A DNA stretch of 64,000 nucleotides from Mortierella sp. BCC40632 (Eukaryota > Mortierellomycota > Mortierellomycetes > Mortierellales > Mortierellaceae), in contig WAEK01000009.1 in NCBI GenBank assembly GCA_011634665.1, forward strand, positions 434,001 through 498,000, written 5' to 3'. This document shows positions 50,162 to 61,511 of this stretch, piece by piece. Positions within the stretch are counted from its first letter, which is position 1. Every line of letters starts with the position of its first letter. Made by a program: the position numbers and the translations under genes. A model generated the notes under the pieces. The model was given only the letters and a program-made list of their open reading frames with translations, was not told the DNA's origin and did no database searches.

Positions 50162-52294
50162 ATGTCTCCGCAATTGAACCAGCCCACCCCCATCAAGGCC
50201 ATTAATGGTGTGCTTGCCCCACATCATTTGAACGGTGGACCAGTTCCCCATCCCGCCTCTGCTCCTGCAACCGCTGCCATTTCTGGTGCCTCCACTCCGG
50301 CCTCTACCTCAAGCCCTGGTCCAGTCTCTGCAGAAGCCTACTTTGCCTCGCATGTTGCCCCCAAGAGCTTGCCCGAGAATGCCGAAAAAATCCGGACCTT
50401 TGTTGACCGACACATGCATGAGGGTCGCCGTGTCGTCCTTGTCACTGTAAGTTCCCACTGACTTGTCGATCTCTTTCTTAAACGAATTACTGCTCTTGTA
50501 AAAAAGCAAGCTAGACGGACCAGTCTTTCCTCCTTTCCCTTTTTTTTTTTTTTTTTTCTTCTCTCTTCTCGTGCCTTTGCCCGGTGTTTGTGGCGATTGG
50601 GCAAGAATTGAGATGATACTCTCTCATTTTTTTTCCGATGTGGATTGCCCAGCCGATTCCACTATTTGCACTTTCCAAGTTGCTTTTGTGTGTCTGTGTG
50701 TTCATACTCGTCATTTTCCATCACCCATTCCGCCACGTTGTTTTTTTTTTACCTTATCCTGCATTTCTTTTTTGATTGCCTGTCTGAATAACCCTCTCTT
50801 CACCTCGGCTTCTTCTCCTTTTTTGGACAAGCTCGGCCATTTGGGGGAAGGAGGGAAGGGTGCCGTTTATCATCCTTGAGTTGTTGGGTACGCAAGATCC
50901 TCTGACCAAAGAAAGAGAAGGGATCTGGGGATCTGGGGATCTGAGGTGGCAGCGGTAGAGAAGGAGACTACACATAAAAAAAAGGAAGAAAAAAAGCAAC
51001 CCCCGTCCACAGTAGCAACCAGAAAGAGTCTTATCCTGGTGATATCCTAAAAAGACAGACTACTGATCAAACACACTCTTCCTTCCTCCTCTCCCCCTTT
51101 TTCTATCTCATTAGAGCGGTGGAACCACCGTGCCACTGGAGACGTTGACAGTCCGGTTCATTGACAATTTCAGTGCAGGAACGCGTGGAGCAACTTCTGC
51201 AGAGTACTTTTTGGAGCAAGGATACGCTGTCATTTTCATGCACCGCCAATTTTCTCTCCAGCCCTACAGCCGCCATTACAGTCACACCAAGAACTGCTTC
51301 CTCGAGTTTATGGAGGCTGACGATGCTGGCATTCACGGTACGTTGTTTTTCTTTTCTTTCTTTCCCCCAAAGGATACAGACAATAGAAATTTCTTTATGC
51401 TCCGGCTCCACTGACTGCGCGCACCGAATTAAGCGCCATTTTTTTTTTTTCCCACTCTTGGGGCTCACTACAACATACATGAACGCTGCTCTAACATACC
51501 GTGTCACTCTTTTTGAATGGCTTATACAGTGATGCCAGCCTATGTTGAAAAGATGCGTACTATTCTCGGAAAGTATAGAGAGGTAAGTAACCGACACAGT
51601 AACAAAAGAGTGTGCAAAGTGCTATAAAGACAATTGTCAGCTTGTATTGCCAATGCGCCCATTGTTTTCTGTCCATTCCGCTAATGATTGTGTTCTCGGA
51701 CCTCTCTTTTTTTTTTTTTTTTTTAGACGCAGAAGGCTGGCACCTTGCTTTCACTCGAATTTGTTACAGTACATGACTATCTTTTTCCTTCTTCGGGAGG
51801 CAGCTCAGATTATTTCCAAAATGGATGTCCATGCCATGTATTACTTGGCTGCAGCTGTCAGCGACTTTTTCATTCCTGCGGACAAAATGGCAGAGCACAA
51901 GATCCAGTCTGGAGATGGACTCTTGAACTTATCGATGGACCAGGTGCCCAAGATCCTGAAGCCTCTTGTCAACGACTGGACACCCAAGGCATTCATCATT
52001 TCCTTCAAGCTCGAGACGGATGAGGCACTCCTTCCGATGAAGTCTCGTCAGGCATTGAAGCGCTATGGACATCAGATTGTGATTGGAAACTTGTTGACGA
52101 CCCGAAAGAGAGTAGTTCATCTGATTACAATGGAAGGAGAATCCGAGATTCGATTGACGGCTGAGGAGGATGAGGTTGAGCATATCGAGATTGAGAGTCG
52201 AATTGTTCCAGAGTTGATCCAGCGACACACAGAGTGGATTGATGCCTGTGGCAATCGTGGTGAATGCGGGATCCGTCACCCTACCAAGGCTTGA
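50162..52294 (+). pseudogene. Phosphopantothenate-cysteine ligase (PPCS/Cab2 type), one-base frameshift
   Basis: PPCS joins cysteine to 4'-phosphopantothenate in CoA synthesis. Exons are 50162-50446, 51115-51337, 51530-51582 and 51727-52294. An Ala/Pro-rich N-terminal extension of about 60 residues precedes the core. Core motifs are [55 protein letters not shown] and WTPKAFIISFKLETD, all close to the human enzyme. In exon 4 the frame is broken: SLEFVTVHDYLF reads in one frame and LLREAAQIISKMD in the next, across a run of five T (51782-51786) where four would restore continuity. Without the extra base the product would be about 375 residues. All other exons are intact, and CoA synthesis is essential. 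An assembly homopolymer error is therefore the likeliest cause; a true lesion or a frameshift at translation are less likely. Confidence 0.9.
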
Positions 52295-53023
52295 ACAAGA
52301 ATCTGAGCCCTTTTTTTTTTTTTTTTTTTTTTTTTTCTCTTTTTTTTTTAACTGCTTGTCTCTCATTCCGCCTTTCCTATCTTTTTTCTTCTTCTTCTTT
52401 CTAGCAGAATCTTCTCTACTCCCCTCTCCTCTCTCACTAGCTCATTGATCGATTATCGCACATTTCTGTAAATTATTCTTTCATCCTCTACTGTTTGCTG
52501 TGCGGCAGTGCTTTCCCTCTTCTTTCTCTTTTTCTCACTCACACACATACACATTCTCGCTCTTTGCTAAAAAAAAATGGAATAAGGGGAAAAAAAAGAT
52601 TTGCTTGCTCTGCCATGTGTACAAGATCCGCCAAATAGTAACGAAAAGGGATTCAATATCATAAGCATGGAGCGACATTTTCTTTTTCTTTTTTTTTTTC
52701 CTCTTTTGGCAACTCATACTCAAAGACTAAGCAGCCCATCTCTTTCTTTTTTTTTTCTTTCCTTCTTTCTTTCTTTGTCTCTCCTCCATACCCACCTTCA
52801 GTTTTCAAAGGGTCTCAGCTCTTGACCGGACATTTTTTTTTTTTTTTTTTGTCATCCCAAAGGCATACAGTAAAGTGGTTTCATAATTTTTCCATGTCTT
52901 TCTATTTCTCCCCCTCCCAAAAAGGCCTATCGGCAAAATCACACCACGGGATATTAAACCGAATCGGTTTACCTGGAATATCCTCCAAAAAAAAAAAAAA
53001 AAGAAAAAGAGAGGTAGAGAGAA

Positions 53024-53071
<48 letters not shown>

Positions 53072-53170
53072 TAGGGCCATTCATCGAAAAATGTTTACTA
53101 AGTGTTATAAAAAAAAAAAAGAGAAAGAAAGAAAGAAAGAAAAACTATTCAAACAAACCAACCAAAGGTT

Positions 53171-53201
<31 letters not shown>

Positions 53202-53462
53202 GGGGGTGTTTGCTCAGAACATCAACGACAAGGAGGAACTGAAAATTCCTCGACCGGCTGCGTTTTCTTTTTTTTTTTTTGATGTTGTTACTCATTCCAG
53301 TCTACAAAAGACATTTCTGAGACGACCCAAGAAGAAAGAATATCCAAGACTAGAAAGAAAGAAAGAAAGTAAGAAAACTATCTTTCACAAGCAACTAAAA
53401 AAAAAAAAAAAAAAATGTGTGTGTGTGTGTACAGATATTTTCTCTTTTCTTTTTTTTTTCCT
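52295..53462. other. Spacer between convergent genes
   Basis: No gene is seen. The stretch contains T runs (about 52311-52337 and 52831-52850), GA tracts (about 53033-53068) and AAAG/GAAA repeats (about 53115-53200). It is the shared 3' flank of the CoA ligase and GATA factor genes. Confidence 0.6.
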
Positions 53463-55388
53463 TCAAAGAAAAGAATCCAGACTTGACTCTTGATTAGCCG
53501 CATTGGCCTCTGTTGTCGCCAACAAACGATCCCGCAACACTCCACACCGAGTCTCAAGAATCGAGAGGAATCGGTTCATCTGGCGAGCATTCATCTGACC
53601 CACCACATCCTCAAACTTGGTCTCATCCATAATCAGGTTGTTTGAAAGACCCTGGACAAGGTTTGGGTTTGTGGATGCTTGTTGAGGTTGTGACTCCTTC
53701 TTGGGCGAAGCAGAATCGGCTGGAGTGGCCACAGCTGAAGGCAAAGAAGAAGAAATTCGCTCTTCTTCCTCACTATCACTCGACATGGCACCCGTGGCAG
53801 CCTTGACAGCATTCCGTCCAGTCAAATCACGGGCCTTGCGGCTCATCTCCTCCACAATCGTCGCCACCGTAGTTGGGTCCTTGGGCAACAACTCTTCCAC
53901 AGTCTTGCCTTGGGCACGTGCCTGGACTTGAGCCTGAACATGGGCCAAAGCCAAGGCCTGTGCCTGTGCATGGGCCTGATGAGCCAAGTTGCCTCCCCAA
54001 TCACGACGACGACGAGCAATTTTGGACTTGCGCATCGTCACGGGTCGGTCTCGGTTATGGAGCTTGGCATAGAGTCCACAGGCATTGCAAATAGGCTCAC
54101 CATTCTCGTTCTTGCGCCAGAGTGGGGTTTCCGTCTGGGAGCAGTTGGCACACTCGATTCCTTGCTTGGCAGTCATCAAGGGAGGAGACGTGCGCTGAGC
54201 AGGAGGTGGAGGAACAAGTGCCTGAGAGTAGAACTTGGCAAGGTCAGGGAAGGAGTGGAGACCCGAGTCCGAGTCACTGTCCGAAGACGAGGACTCGGAT
54301 GGGGCCGAGAGTGGGAATCCTGTGAGGTCCGAGAGACCAGTGGGGCCAGGGGATGTGCCTCGGCTGGAGGAAGGACCGCTGCGGCCATAGGGCATAGAAG
54401 AAGTACGAAGATTCTCAAGGACAGTGGGAAGCTTGGTACGGACATGGAGAGGACGATGAGCACCATACTGCTTGTAGTAGAGACCACAAGCATTGCAGAG
54501 CGAATGCTGACGATCAGGGGTGCGTCGCCAGAGTGGGGTCTTGGTCACCTTACAGTTGAAGCAGACAAGCTGGCGGGGAGCCTTGCCAGATACAACTCCT
54601 TTGCCCTGGCTGCTAGATGGAGCCGAGGCAAGAGACATATTTGCGGGAGCTTCAGGGCTAAGAGATCGCTCCGCAAGCGTGGGCGAAGGCGAAGAAGAAG
54701 GGCTCTTCTCACCTTCGGAAGATGAGGAAGAGGGTGCAGGCGAGGTAGGCGCCGAAACATGGTCTTCTTCCATCGCAGTTTGATGTTCAATCGATGCTGA
54801 GGCACTCTCCTGCTTCACTTGCTCCTGCTGCTGCTGCTGCTGTTGCCATTGGGCGAGGTAACGAGCGAGGTTATCAGCATCGATCTGCTGCTGCTTCTCC
54901 TTCATAACCAATTGCTGACGCTGCTGTTCCTCCTGCTCTTGTTGTCTCTTTTGTTCCATGATCTGCTGTTGCAAAGCTGGCAAGGCCCAGTTTCCAAAGT
55001 TCTGGCTGTTGGCGGCAATGTAGGCATGCACAAGAGCCGCCTGACGCACGGCCTCATCCAACGCAGGCTTGCGCTCGGTCAGGAGAGGCGCCGGGGTGAC
55101 GGTGGAAGTCGAGGTCAAAGCAGCGGCGGCAGCAGCGGTTGAGGCAACAAAGGGGGTGGGATCATGCATGGTAGCAAAGTCGTCAAAACAGTAGGTCTCA
55201 AGGCTGGGGCTCTGTTGAGTGGACGAGAACGAGTCGATAGAGAGAACGGGCGAGTTCGAGTCGCTCGAGAACGGAGTGTAGTCGAGCACGTCCTGGGTCG
55301 AGAGGAGCAGATCGTGATCACTCTCAAGCCAGGAGCCGACGTTTGCCGCGGCGGCGGCGGCCGAGGTTGCGTTGGTCTGAGCAAACAT
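53463..55388 (-). CDS. Two-finger GATA-type transcription factor
   Basis: One exon encodes 641 residues. The N-terminus is Ser/Ala-rich and acidic, followed by a Gln-rich coiled-coil region (about residues 140-205). Finger 1 starts at Cys276: C-x2-C-x18-C-x2-C with TPLWRR, CNACGLYYKQYGAHRPL. Finger 2 starts at Cys413: C-x2-C-x17-C-x2-C with TPLWRK, CNACGLYAKLHNRDRPV, followed by a basic KSKIARRRRD tail. Fungal GATA factors with two fingers include iron/siderophore repressors (SREA, Fep1, Urbs1). Those carry a Cys-rich iron-sensing segment between the fingers, which I do not see in the Ser/Pro-rich 110-residue linker here. The target process is therefore open. The last about 60 residues form a helical segment (QMNARQMNRFLSILE). 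It is divergently placed from the fucokinase-like gene. DNA binding at GATA sites is well supported. Confidence 0.93.
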   Translation of the reverse strand: MFAQTNATSAAAAAANVGSWLESDHDLLLSTQDVLDYTPFSSDSNSPVLSIDSFSSTQQSPSLETYCFDDFATMHDPTPFVASTAAAAAALTSTSTVTPAPLLTERKPALDEAVRQAALVHAYIAANSQNFGNWALPALQQQIMEQKRQQEQEEQQRQQLVMKEKQQQIDADNLARYLAQWQQQQQQQEQVKQESASASIEHQTAMEEDHVSAPTSPAPSSSSSEGEKSPSSSPSPTLAERSLSPEAPANMSLASAPSSSQGKGVVSGKAPRQLVCFNCKVTKTPLWRRTPDRQHSLCNACGLYYKQYGAHRPLHVRTKLPTVLENLRTSSMPYGRSGPSSSRGTSPGPTGLSDLTGFPLSAPSESSSSDSDSDSGLHSFPDLAKFYSQALVPPPPAQRTSPPLMTAKQGIECANCSQTETPLWRKNENGEPICNACGLYAKLHNRDRPVTMRKSKIARRRRDWGGNLAHQAHAQAQALALAHVQAQVQARAQGKTVEELLPKDPTTVATIVEEMSRKARDLTGRNAVKAATGAMSSDSEEEERISSSLPSAVATPADSASPKKESQPQQASTNPNLVQGLSNNLIMDETKFEDVVGQMNARQMNRFLSILETRCGVLRDRLLATTEANAANQESSLDSFL

Positions 55389-56767
55389 AGTTGTGTAAAG
55401 ATATCGAAAGGAATGGTGGGATAACCGTTGGAGAGGAAATAAGGGTTGGCTTGAGAAACGTGACCTGGAAAAGGTTCAAGATAGGAAGAAGACGAGGCCG
55501 TAATAAGGTTCCGGAGACTCGATAAGGAAGAGTGGAATAAAGGGCAAGGAGAGAGAGAAAGGTCGGTAGAAACTGGAGAGAGAGAAAGAGAGGGAGGCGA
55601 AATAAAGCGATTGCGGATGCGTGCGTGTGAAAGAAGAGAGATAGATAGATAGAGAGAGACGGAGAGAGGTAGAGAGAAACTGGACTAGAGGCGGCAAAGA
55701 GTTGTAGTATGAGGTATTTTCGGGGTATGGGATGAGGGATATTCAGGGAGGTAAGCGCTTTAAGGATCAACGAGAAGTGGGGCGAGTGTTCAATCGACTT
55801 CACGGCCGACGTGGCCGCCGCTGGTAAGGTAGAAGTATGCCATGTTGAATAAAGAATAAAAAAAAAAGAAAAAAAAGTGGTGGGTGTGGGAAGCTGGGTG
55901 ATCAACTAGAGTGCCTGGCTGTTAGGGTCTAGTTGTAGATCGATGATCGAAATAAAAAGAACAGAAAAGGGATGAAGGGTAGGCGACGATGCGTCAGCCA
56001 GCAATGGCAAGATCGAACGTCAGCACTTTTCGGCAATGGGAAGAAGAGCAAAGCCGATGGCTGAAATGCAGAGCCTTCTGGTGAGAAAGGGCGGCAGGGT
56101 GGTGAGATGGATGATGGGAGGAAGGAAAGAGAAAGAGAGCAACAGTGGTGGAGTGGTCCTTTTTAAATGGGACGGGCCGGCACGAGGTACGTACGCTGGC
56201 CAAGAAAAAGACAAAAGTCGTGCTTTTCGAAGACAGAATGCCCGCCAATCGGGCGCGGTTCGGCCACGCCCCACGTACGCGGCCAAATATCGAGACGGCT
56301 CATGGGCCAGTCAGAATGACAGGTGGTGGTGGCCCAGACTGTCTCCTATGCGTTCCCTTTTCTCTGGGTCTCTCTCTCCGCCTTACCTGTCGATCCAGTC
56401 TGCCAGCTCTGCCAGCCCAGCTCTCGCTCAGCCCAACCTTGCCCGGTCTCGGAGACCGCCAGACATCTCTTCACCTATCGACGGGACATGTCCTTCCCGC
56501 TCTCTGCGCGTGCTGCCTGAACCCAATAATCCATGGTGCCCGCGCCCCTTTGGATTTCTTTCGGACTCGAATACTAATCATGCCCTTGTGTAGCCACGCA
56601 AATATGGCAAACATCACTGCTATTGGGCTTTTTTAACTCTTTGCATCCCTTTTCGCTCTCCATCTCTCTCTCTCTCTTTTTTCATCAGTTTGCCCCCATT
56701 CTTTATTCCATCATCTTGACCCCATCACATTTCCATTTTCTCGAGAACCCTGCAGCAATCAAGATCC
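55389..56767. other. Divergent promoter region of GATA factor and fucokinase-like gene
   Basis: This 1.4 kb region separates the two starts. The GATA-factor side is GA-rich on the plus strand, including GATA repeats at about 55640-55655 (ATAGATAGATAGA). The other side is C/T-rich up to the ATG at 56768. Apparent frames here show no recognisable protein. The tandem GATA units upstream of a GATA factor could allow self-regulation, but this is speculative. Confidence 0.5.
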
Positions 56768-58276
56768 ATGTTGTGTTTCCAGGACACTGACTCTAAAAAC
56801 GTCGACAGTGGCATTTTGGATAAGAATAGTACAGTAGCCGCTGGTCTAGACATGGATAAAGAGGCAACCTTGCGCTCGGATGTGCTTCGGAGTCTGGAAC
56901 ATCCACTAGGAAAGAACTCTGCTCTGCCCAAGGTTCCCCAAGGAACGTTTGTCTATGCGACCGCACCTGCGCGTATCGATCTCAGCGGAGGATGGACGGA
57001 TGTGGCACTCATCTGGTAATGAGTGCAAGGTTCAGCATGTTGGACAAATACGGAAGCGAGCTTTTACCCGGCGGATCGGCAAATCCCGATATCAGAGGAG
57101 CTGACCCGGAACTTTCTTTTTCTTCATAGTCGGGATCATGGCGGCAAGGTCACGAATGTGGCCGTGAATGTGAACAATACCGTGAGTCCTTTACTATTAT
57201 TATTTTTCTTTATTGGTATTTCATTTGCTGCATTTTACCTTCTTCTCTCTACTAAATTCTCTTTGTTCCTGGGGTTTCCTATCCGATATGTAGGCACCTT
57301 ATAAGGTCAAGGCACGACGAACAAAACAGTAGGACCACACAGACTCGATGAAAAAAAAAAAAAAAAAAAAAAAAACCAAGAGGTCATGAGCATGCACGTT
57401 CTACCTTGTCTGATTCTCATGTCTCTCTCACGCTCCTTCCTGCAAAGCTTGGTCCTTTCGTGCTCGTACGACGACAACTCAGCGCCAATGACCATCGACA
57501 GTCTAGACCAGCTTATGGACTATGCAGACCCATCCATACCCTTTGCATTAATCAAGGCCTGCATTGTTGCTACTGGGATTCTGGGTATCACCGCTCCAGT
57601 GCATCCTGTCCTTCAACGAACGGTATCCTCTTCTGAACCTGTGTTCTCAGACCCTGACTTGATTAGTGCAGGTACGACAACAGGAGAGATGTCGCTGCAA
57701 CATTTGCTGGAAACTACGGGCGGTGGGCTAGAGATTACACTCTTTTCAAGTCTCCCACAAGGCTCAGGTATGCTGCAGAATGCTTTTTTTTTTTTTTTTT
57801 TTTTTGGGTCTAGTATAATTTTGGTCAAAGAGTCCCAAGGGTCCCTCCCCTCTCCCATCTGACTCTTTCCAGTCCAGCCACCATCAGAGGAATGTTCTAT
57901 GCATCGAGAGTTTAGGACCCGAGAGCACGCAAACATACACACGCACTGTATTAATAACATGTTATCCGGAACTGTGTGTGCCTCTCTTTTTTTTTTTTTT
58001 TTTGTCTCTCTCCTCGGTGGAAACGAATGTTGGGGCGTGGGATATTTTACTTTTTTAGGCCTAGGATCAAGTTCGATTCTGGGGTCAGCACTCTTGGCAG
58101 TGTTAATGACACTCATGAATGAACCCTACTCGATCGATGAGCTCTCCTACAAGACTCTTCATGTCGAAATGATGATGACCACCTGTAAGTTTGCTTCTAT
58201 CTTGTAATGAAAAAAAAAGGCCTTCTTTTTTTCCCCCACTTTGTAGAAAGATGCTCGTGGTACTTTCTGCTGAGGC

Positions 58277-58307
<31 letters not shown>

Positions 58308-59238
58308 GAAATATGGTTCCGAAATAGGCGGGGGATGGCAGGATTCTCTCGGAGGGATTGTGCCTGGATTCAAGGTTCTTACCAGCGAGCCAGGCCCGGA
58401 AATCCAGGTACATAATCATAATGAGTAAAGCAGTGAACAAGAGTACCTTTTTTTTATTCTTTCCTTTCACATGCCAATTGAACCCTCTTTCGTCCCTTAC
58501 CTATCAGGTCCGGACAGAGCAGCTTCCACTTTCAGCAGAGTGGATTCAAGAGTTCGATTCAAGGTTGTTGCTGATCTACACAGGCAAGACACGACTTGCC
58601 AAGAACTTGATGGATACTGTCCTAATGAAATGGAACAATCGTGACAAGGAAATTGTGGATACCATGGACCGCCTAGTCGAAAACTCGAACCGATGTGAGC
58701 TTGCACTGACTCAAGGTAAATCATGAACACAGTGGTCAAAAGAAGAAAAGAAGAAAAGCTCCTGAAAAAAAAAATAGCAACAACCTTATTTGTAAACTGT
58801 GAACATACCGTTAACGGTCCAAAGGACTATCTCGGACATAACTTGATCTCCCTTCCAGGTGATTTCGAGACCGTAGGCGAGATCATATCGGGCTACTACA
58901 AGGACAAAATGTTCCTGTCAAACACAACCCTAAATGATCCTCCTGTCGTTGCTGCTTTGCTTCGTCATTTGGACTCTATGGTTGATGGTGCGACTCTATG
59001 CGGAGCTGGAGCAGGAGGTTTCCTAGCTATATTGATCAAAGAGGGATTGGATCGTGGACATGTCCTAAAGGAAGCCAAGAAAGCTGTTGCCCTGTACTAC
59101 TCTAACAATGACAAGGATGAGGACCATTCAAATAGGGGTGACCGAGACGATGATGGAGAAGAGGGGGCAATGTGGGTTTGGGAGGTAACTGTTGATAATA
59201 CCCATGGATTAGTAGTCACCGTTGGAGAGGCATGTTAG
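56768..59238 (+). CDS. Fucokinase-type GHMP kinase (stand-alone domain)
   Basis: Eight exons (56768-57015, 57130-57181, 57294-57328, 57448-57767, 58059-58184, 58328-58407, 58508-58715, 58859-59238) give about 482 residues. APARIDLSGGWTD (GHMP motif 1), then VALICRDHGGKVTNVAV, match the start of the kinase half of L-fucokinase (typically APARIDLSGGWTDTPP). LPQGSGLGSSS (residues 214-224) is the ATP-binding GHMP motif 2, and CGAGAGGFLAIL (from about 404) is motif 3. L-fucokinases make fucose 1-phosphate for GDP-fucose salvage and are normally about 1000 residues with a large N-terminal domain. Here only about 60 unrelated residues precede motif 1. One junction gives CGGWQD where GGGWQD is usual. 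The 3' end is uncertain: a stop at 59238 fits, but a short extra exon near 59320 cannot be excluded. Sugar specificity is inferred. Confidence 0.82.
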
Positions 59239-60778
59239 TCATTACACCAAAGGATAGTAGTACACATATCCACCTTAGATGACTCTTATTATTTTATTCT
59301 TTTTCTTCTTCTTCAGGTTAAAGTAAAAGCATCCAAAACTACAGACATATACACTGTGTCAGTAGGAAGATGGGCTTTATGAGTTCTTGAGTCTGTTATA
59401 AGAAGGGGCGTAAACACAATGGTCACCATGGCAGCATATGGATATTGGCGCCGCTCTCGAAGCAAGCCAATACCATGGTCTAGTTGCAGCTCCTTAGTAT
59501 ACGGGGAGAAGTCTAGTTTTCAAGACCATAAAGAAACATCTGCCATAGCATGTAGGAATAGCTCTAGAAATTTCTTTGGACTATCATTTCTCACGCGTGG
59601 TGGTATACCGTAAAAGGAAGAGCAGGCGTATCATTCGTGTGGTTGATGGTTGGGGATTTTTTTTTTTTTTGCGGCAAGTCCGGAACACAATGCCCGGTTT
59701 GAGATACCAAAGGCGATTTCATGGATGTATAAGCAATGCATAGGAGCACAGCATTCTCTCCTCCCTCTCTTCGAGTCGAAACAATCTGCTCAGTTGCAAT
59801 TAGCCACATGTCACATTTGAGTAAATGACCACAGAGTTCAGTTTCTTTTTTGTTTGAGTGTGTGTGTGTCCTTTGGTCTCTACTGGTCCGCAATATGATT
59901 TGCCCTCCACTCCTCGGCATTCAAACATTCATCGATGAATGGGGTGAACTGACACCTCCACGGGGCCAAAAGCAAAAAAAAAAAAAAAAAAACAAACGAG
60001 TGAGTGAATGAGTGAATGAGTGAACCTTCCAATGTGCATTTCAAACAAAGACACCCAAGTCCCACTATAGCATTTATTACTCTGTTCCTGATCGACATGG
60101 TCCATTCCCGATAACCCCAATTCTCGAGCAAAACGGAGTACAGTACACCGGTGGAAATCAAGAAAAAAGAGAGAAAAGGAACATGTATACACATACGATA
60201 ACGTTTCTCTCTCGGAACAGTGTCTAAAACGAGATGTAAGCTACTACCTGGAGACCCTCCAATGATTGAGGGAGGGGGATCCTATCCAACTCAGAGTCAA
60301 AGATAATGCGTGTCCCAAGATGGAGAGGCCGAACTCCAATATCTCTTTTTGTGCAAAAAAAAAAAAATGGCTCCGGTCAACACTGGCCTTCTTTTTCTTT
60401 TTTTCCCGCGCCCTCTCGCCTCTTTATCGTTTTCATCCCCTACTCTCCTGTCCTGTGCCCTTCAACAGAATTATTATTATTGTTGTTGTTGTTTTGTTCG
60501 TGTAAAACAAAAGAGGAAAAAGCAATCGACCAATGTTTTCCTAGATCGACAGCTACCGAACTGCTGGTCCATATTTTTTCTTTCTTTCTTTCTTTCTTTC
60601 TTTCCCCTTCCCCCCATCCAAAAAAGGAGAATGGGAGGGGGCCCCGATACCGAGAGCCACACACGTACTCTCTCTCTCTCTTATATACTCATATTTAATT
60701 CTATTCATTCTTTGACGAAAAAGGTTACTCCTTCTCTTTGGACCTTGTTCAAGAGAACGCGTTTCTGAGATCGCCCAA

Positions 60779-60809
<31 letters not shown>

Positions 60810-61023
60810 AGAGAGAATTGACCAGAAGATCTTCCTCTTTGTTTCAAACTCTTTTCGGTCTAGCTTTTACCTTGGACTAGACTAGACAAAAGGAGAAGGA
60901 GAAGGTGGACCATTTTTTTTTTTTTTTTCCTAGGAGATTTTATATTTCTGACAATTGAAAAAAAAAAAAAAAGAGTTGTTGGTTCTCATGTCTACACACA
61001 TCACTCCACCTCCACTTTATATG

Positions 61024-61072
<49 letters not shown>

Positions 61073-61511
61073 TCATACACAAACAATTTTTTTTTTTTTT
61101 TTTTTTTTTTTTTGGATGCAAAAGTTCGTAGCCGTGACCGTGAGTGGTCTGGTAGTCATATATATTACAAGGAGGGTAAAAGGAGGGGGGAAGAACTAAC
61201 TGGATAAACATAAACAGGTAGGGACCAAGAAATTAAAAAAAAAAAAAAAGAACAGTAAAAGAATGGAGAAGAAAACAATCAAAGATAGATATATAGATAG
61301 AGTAGGTCTGGGTGTGTGTGAACAGGAGGAGCGAATGAGTGAGTGAAGAGGATTGAGCAAGTTGGGTATGAAGGGCGTGTCTTTGGTGTCTTGTCGTTTC
61401 TCCTGTCTCGTTATTTTTTGTTTTTTTTTTTTTTTTTTTTTGTCTTTTTCTTTCTTTGTACATTTCAGTGGAGGAAAAGAGGTATCCTTTTCGCCTCAGG
61501 GTGTGTCATCA
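59239..61511. other. Intergenic spacer
   Basis: No supportable gene. The stretch has many A and T runs (including about 60780-60810, a T-run/A-run inverted repeat), TTTC repeats (about 60578-60603), a CA tract (about 61027-61064) and another T run (about 61087-61113). It is the 3' flank of two convergent genes. Confidence 0.6.
61027..61064. repeat. (CA)n microsatellite
   Basis: About 19 CA units followed by TATATA, in the spacer downstream of the methyltransferase gene. Confidence 0.9.

Noticed and set aside
51750..51790. A hidden intron to explain the CoA ligase frame change
   Set aside because: An acceptor at GTTACAG near 51771 would restore frame but would delete the conserved SLEFVTVHDYL segment, which is present and matches the family.
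53910..54725. 271-codon plus-strand frame opposite the GATA factor
   Set aside because: It is the antisense of a single-exon gene with two intact zinc fingers.
56036..56593. 185-codon plus-strand frame in the GATA/fucokinase promoter region, considered as a missing fucokinase N-terminus
   Set aside because: Its sequence shows nothing like the fucokinase N-terminal domain and it has no splice link to exon 1.
59239..59385. Extra last exon for the fucokinase-like gene ending near 59382
   Set aside because: Joining it needs a weak donor (GTTGGA or GTAGTC); the stop at 59238 gives a reasonable C-terminus without it.
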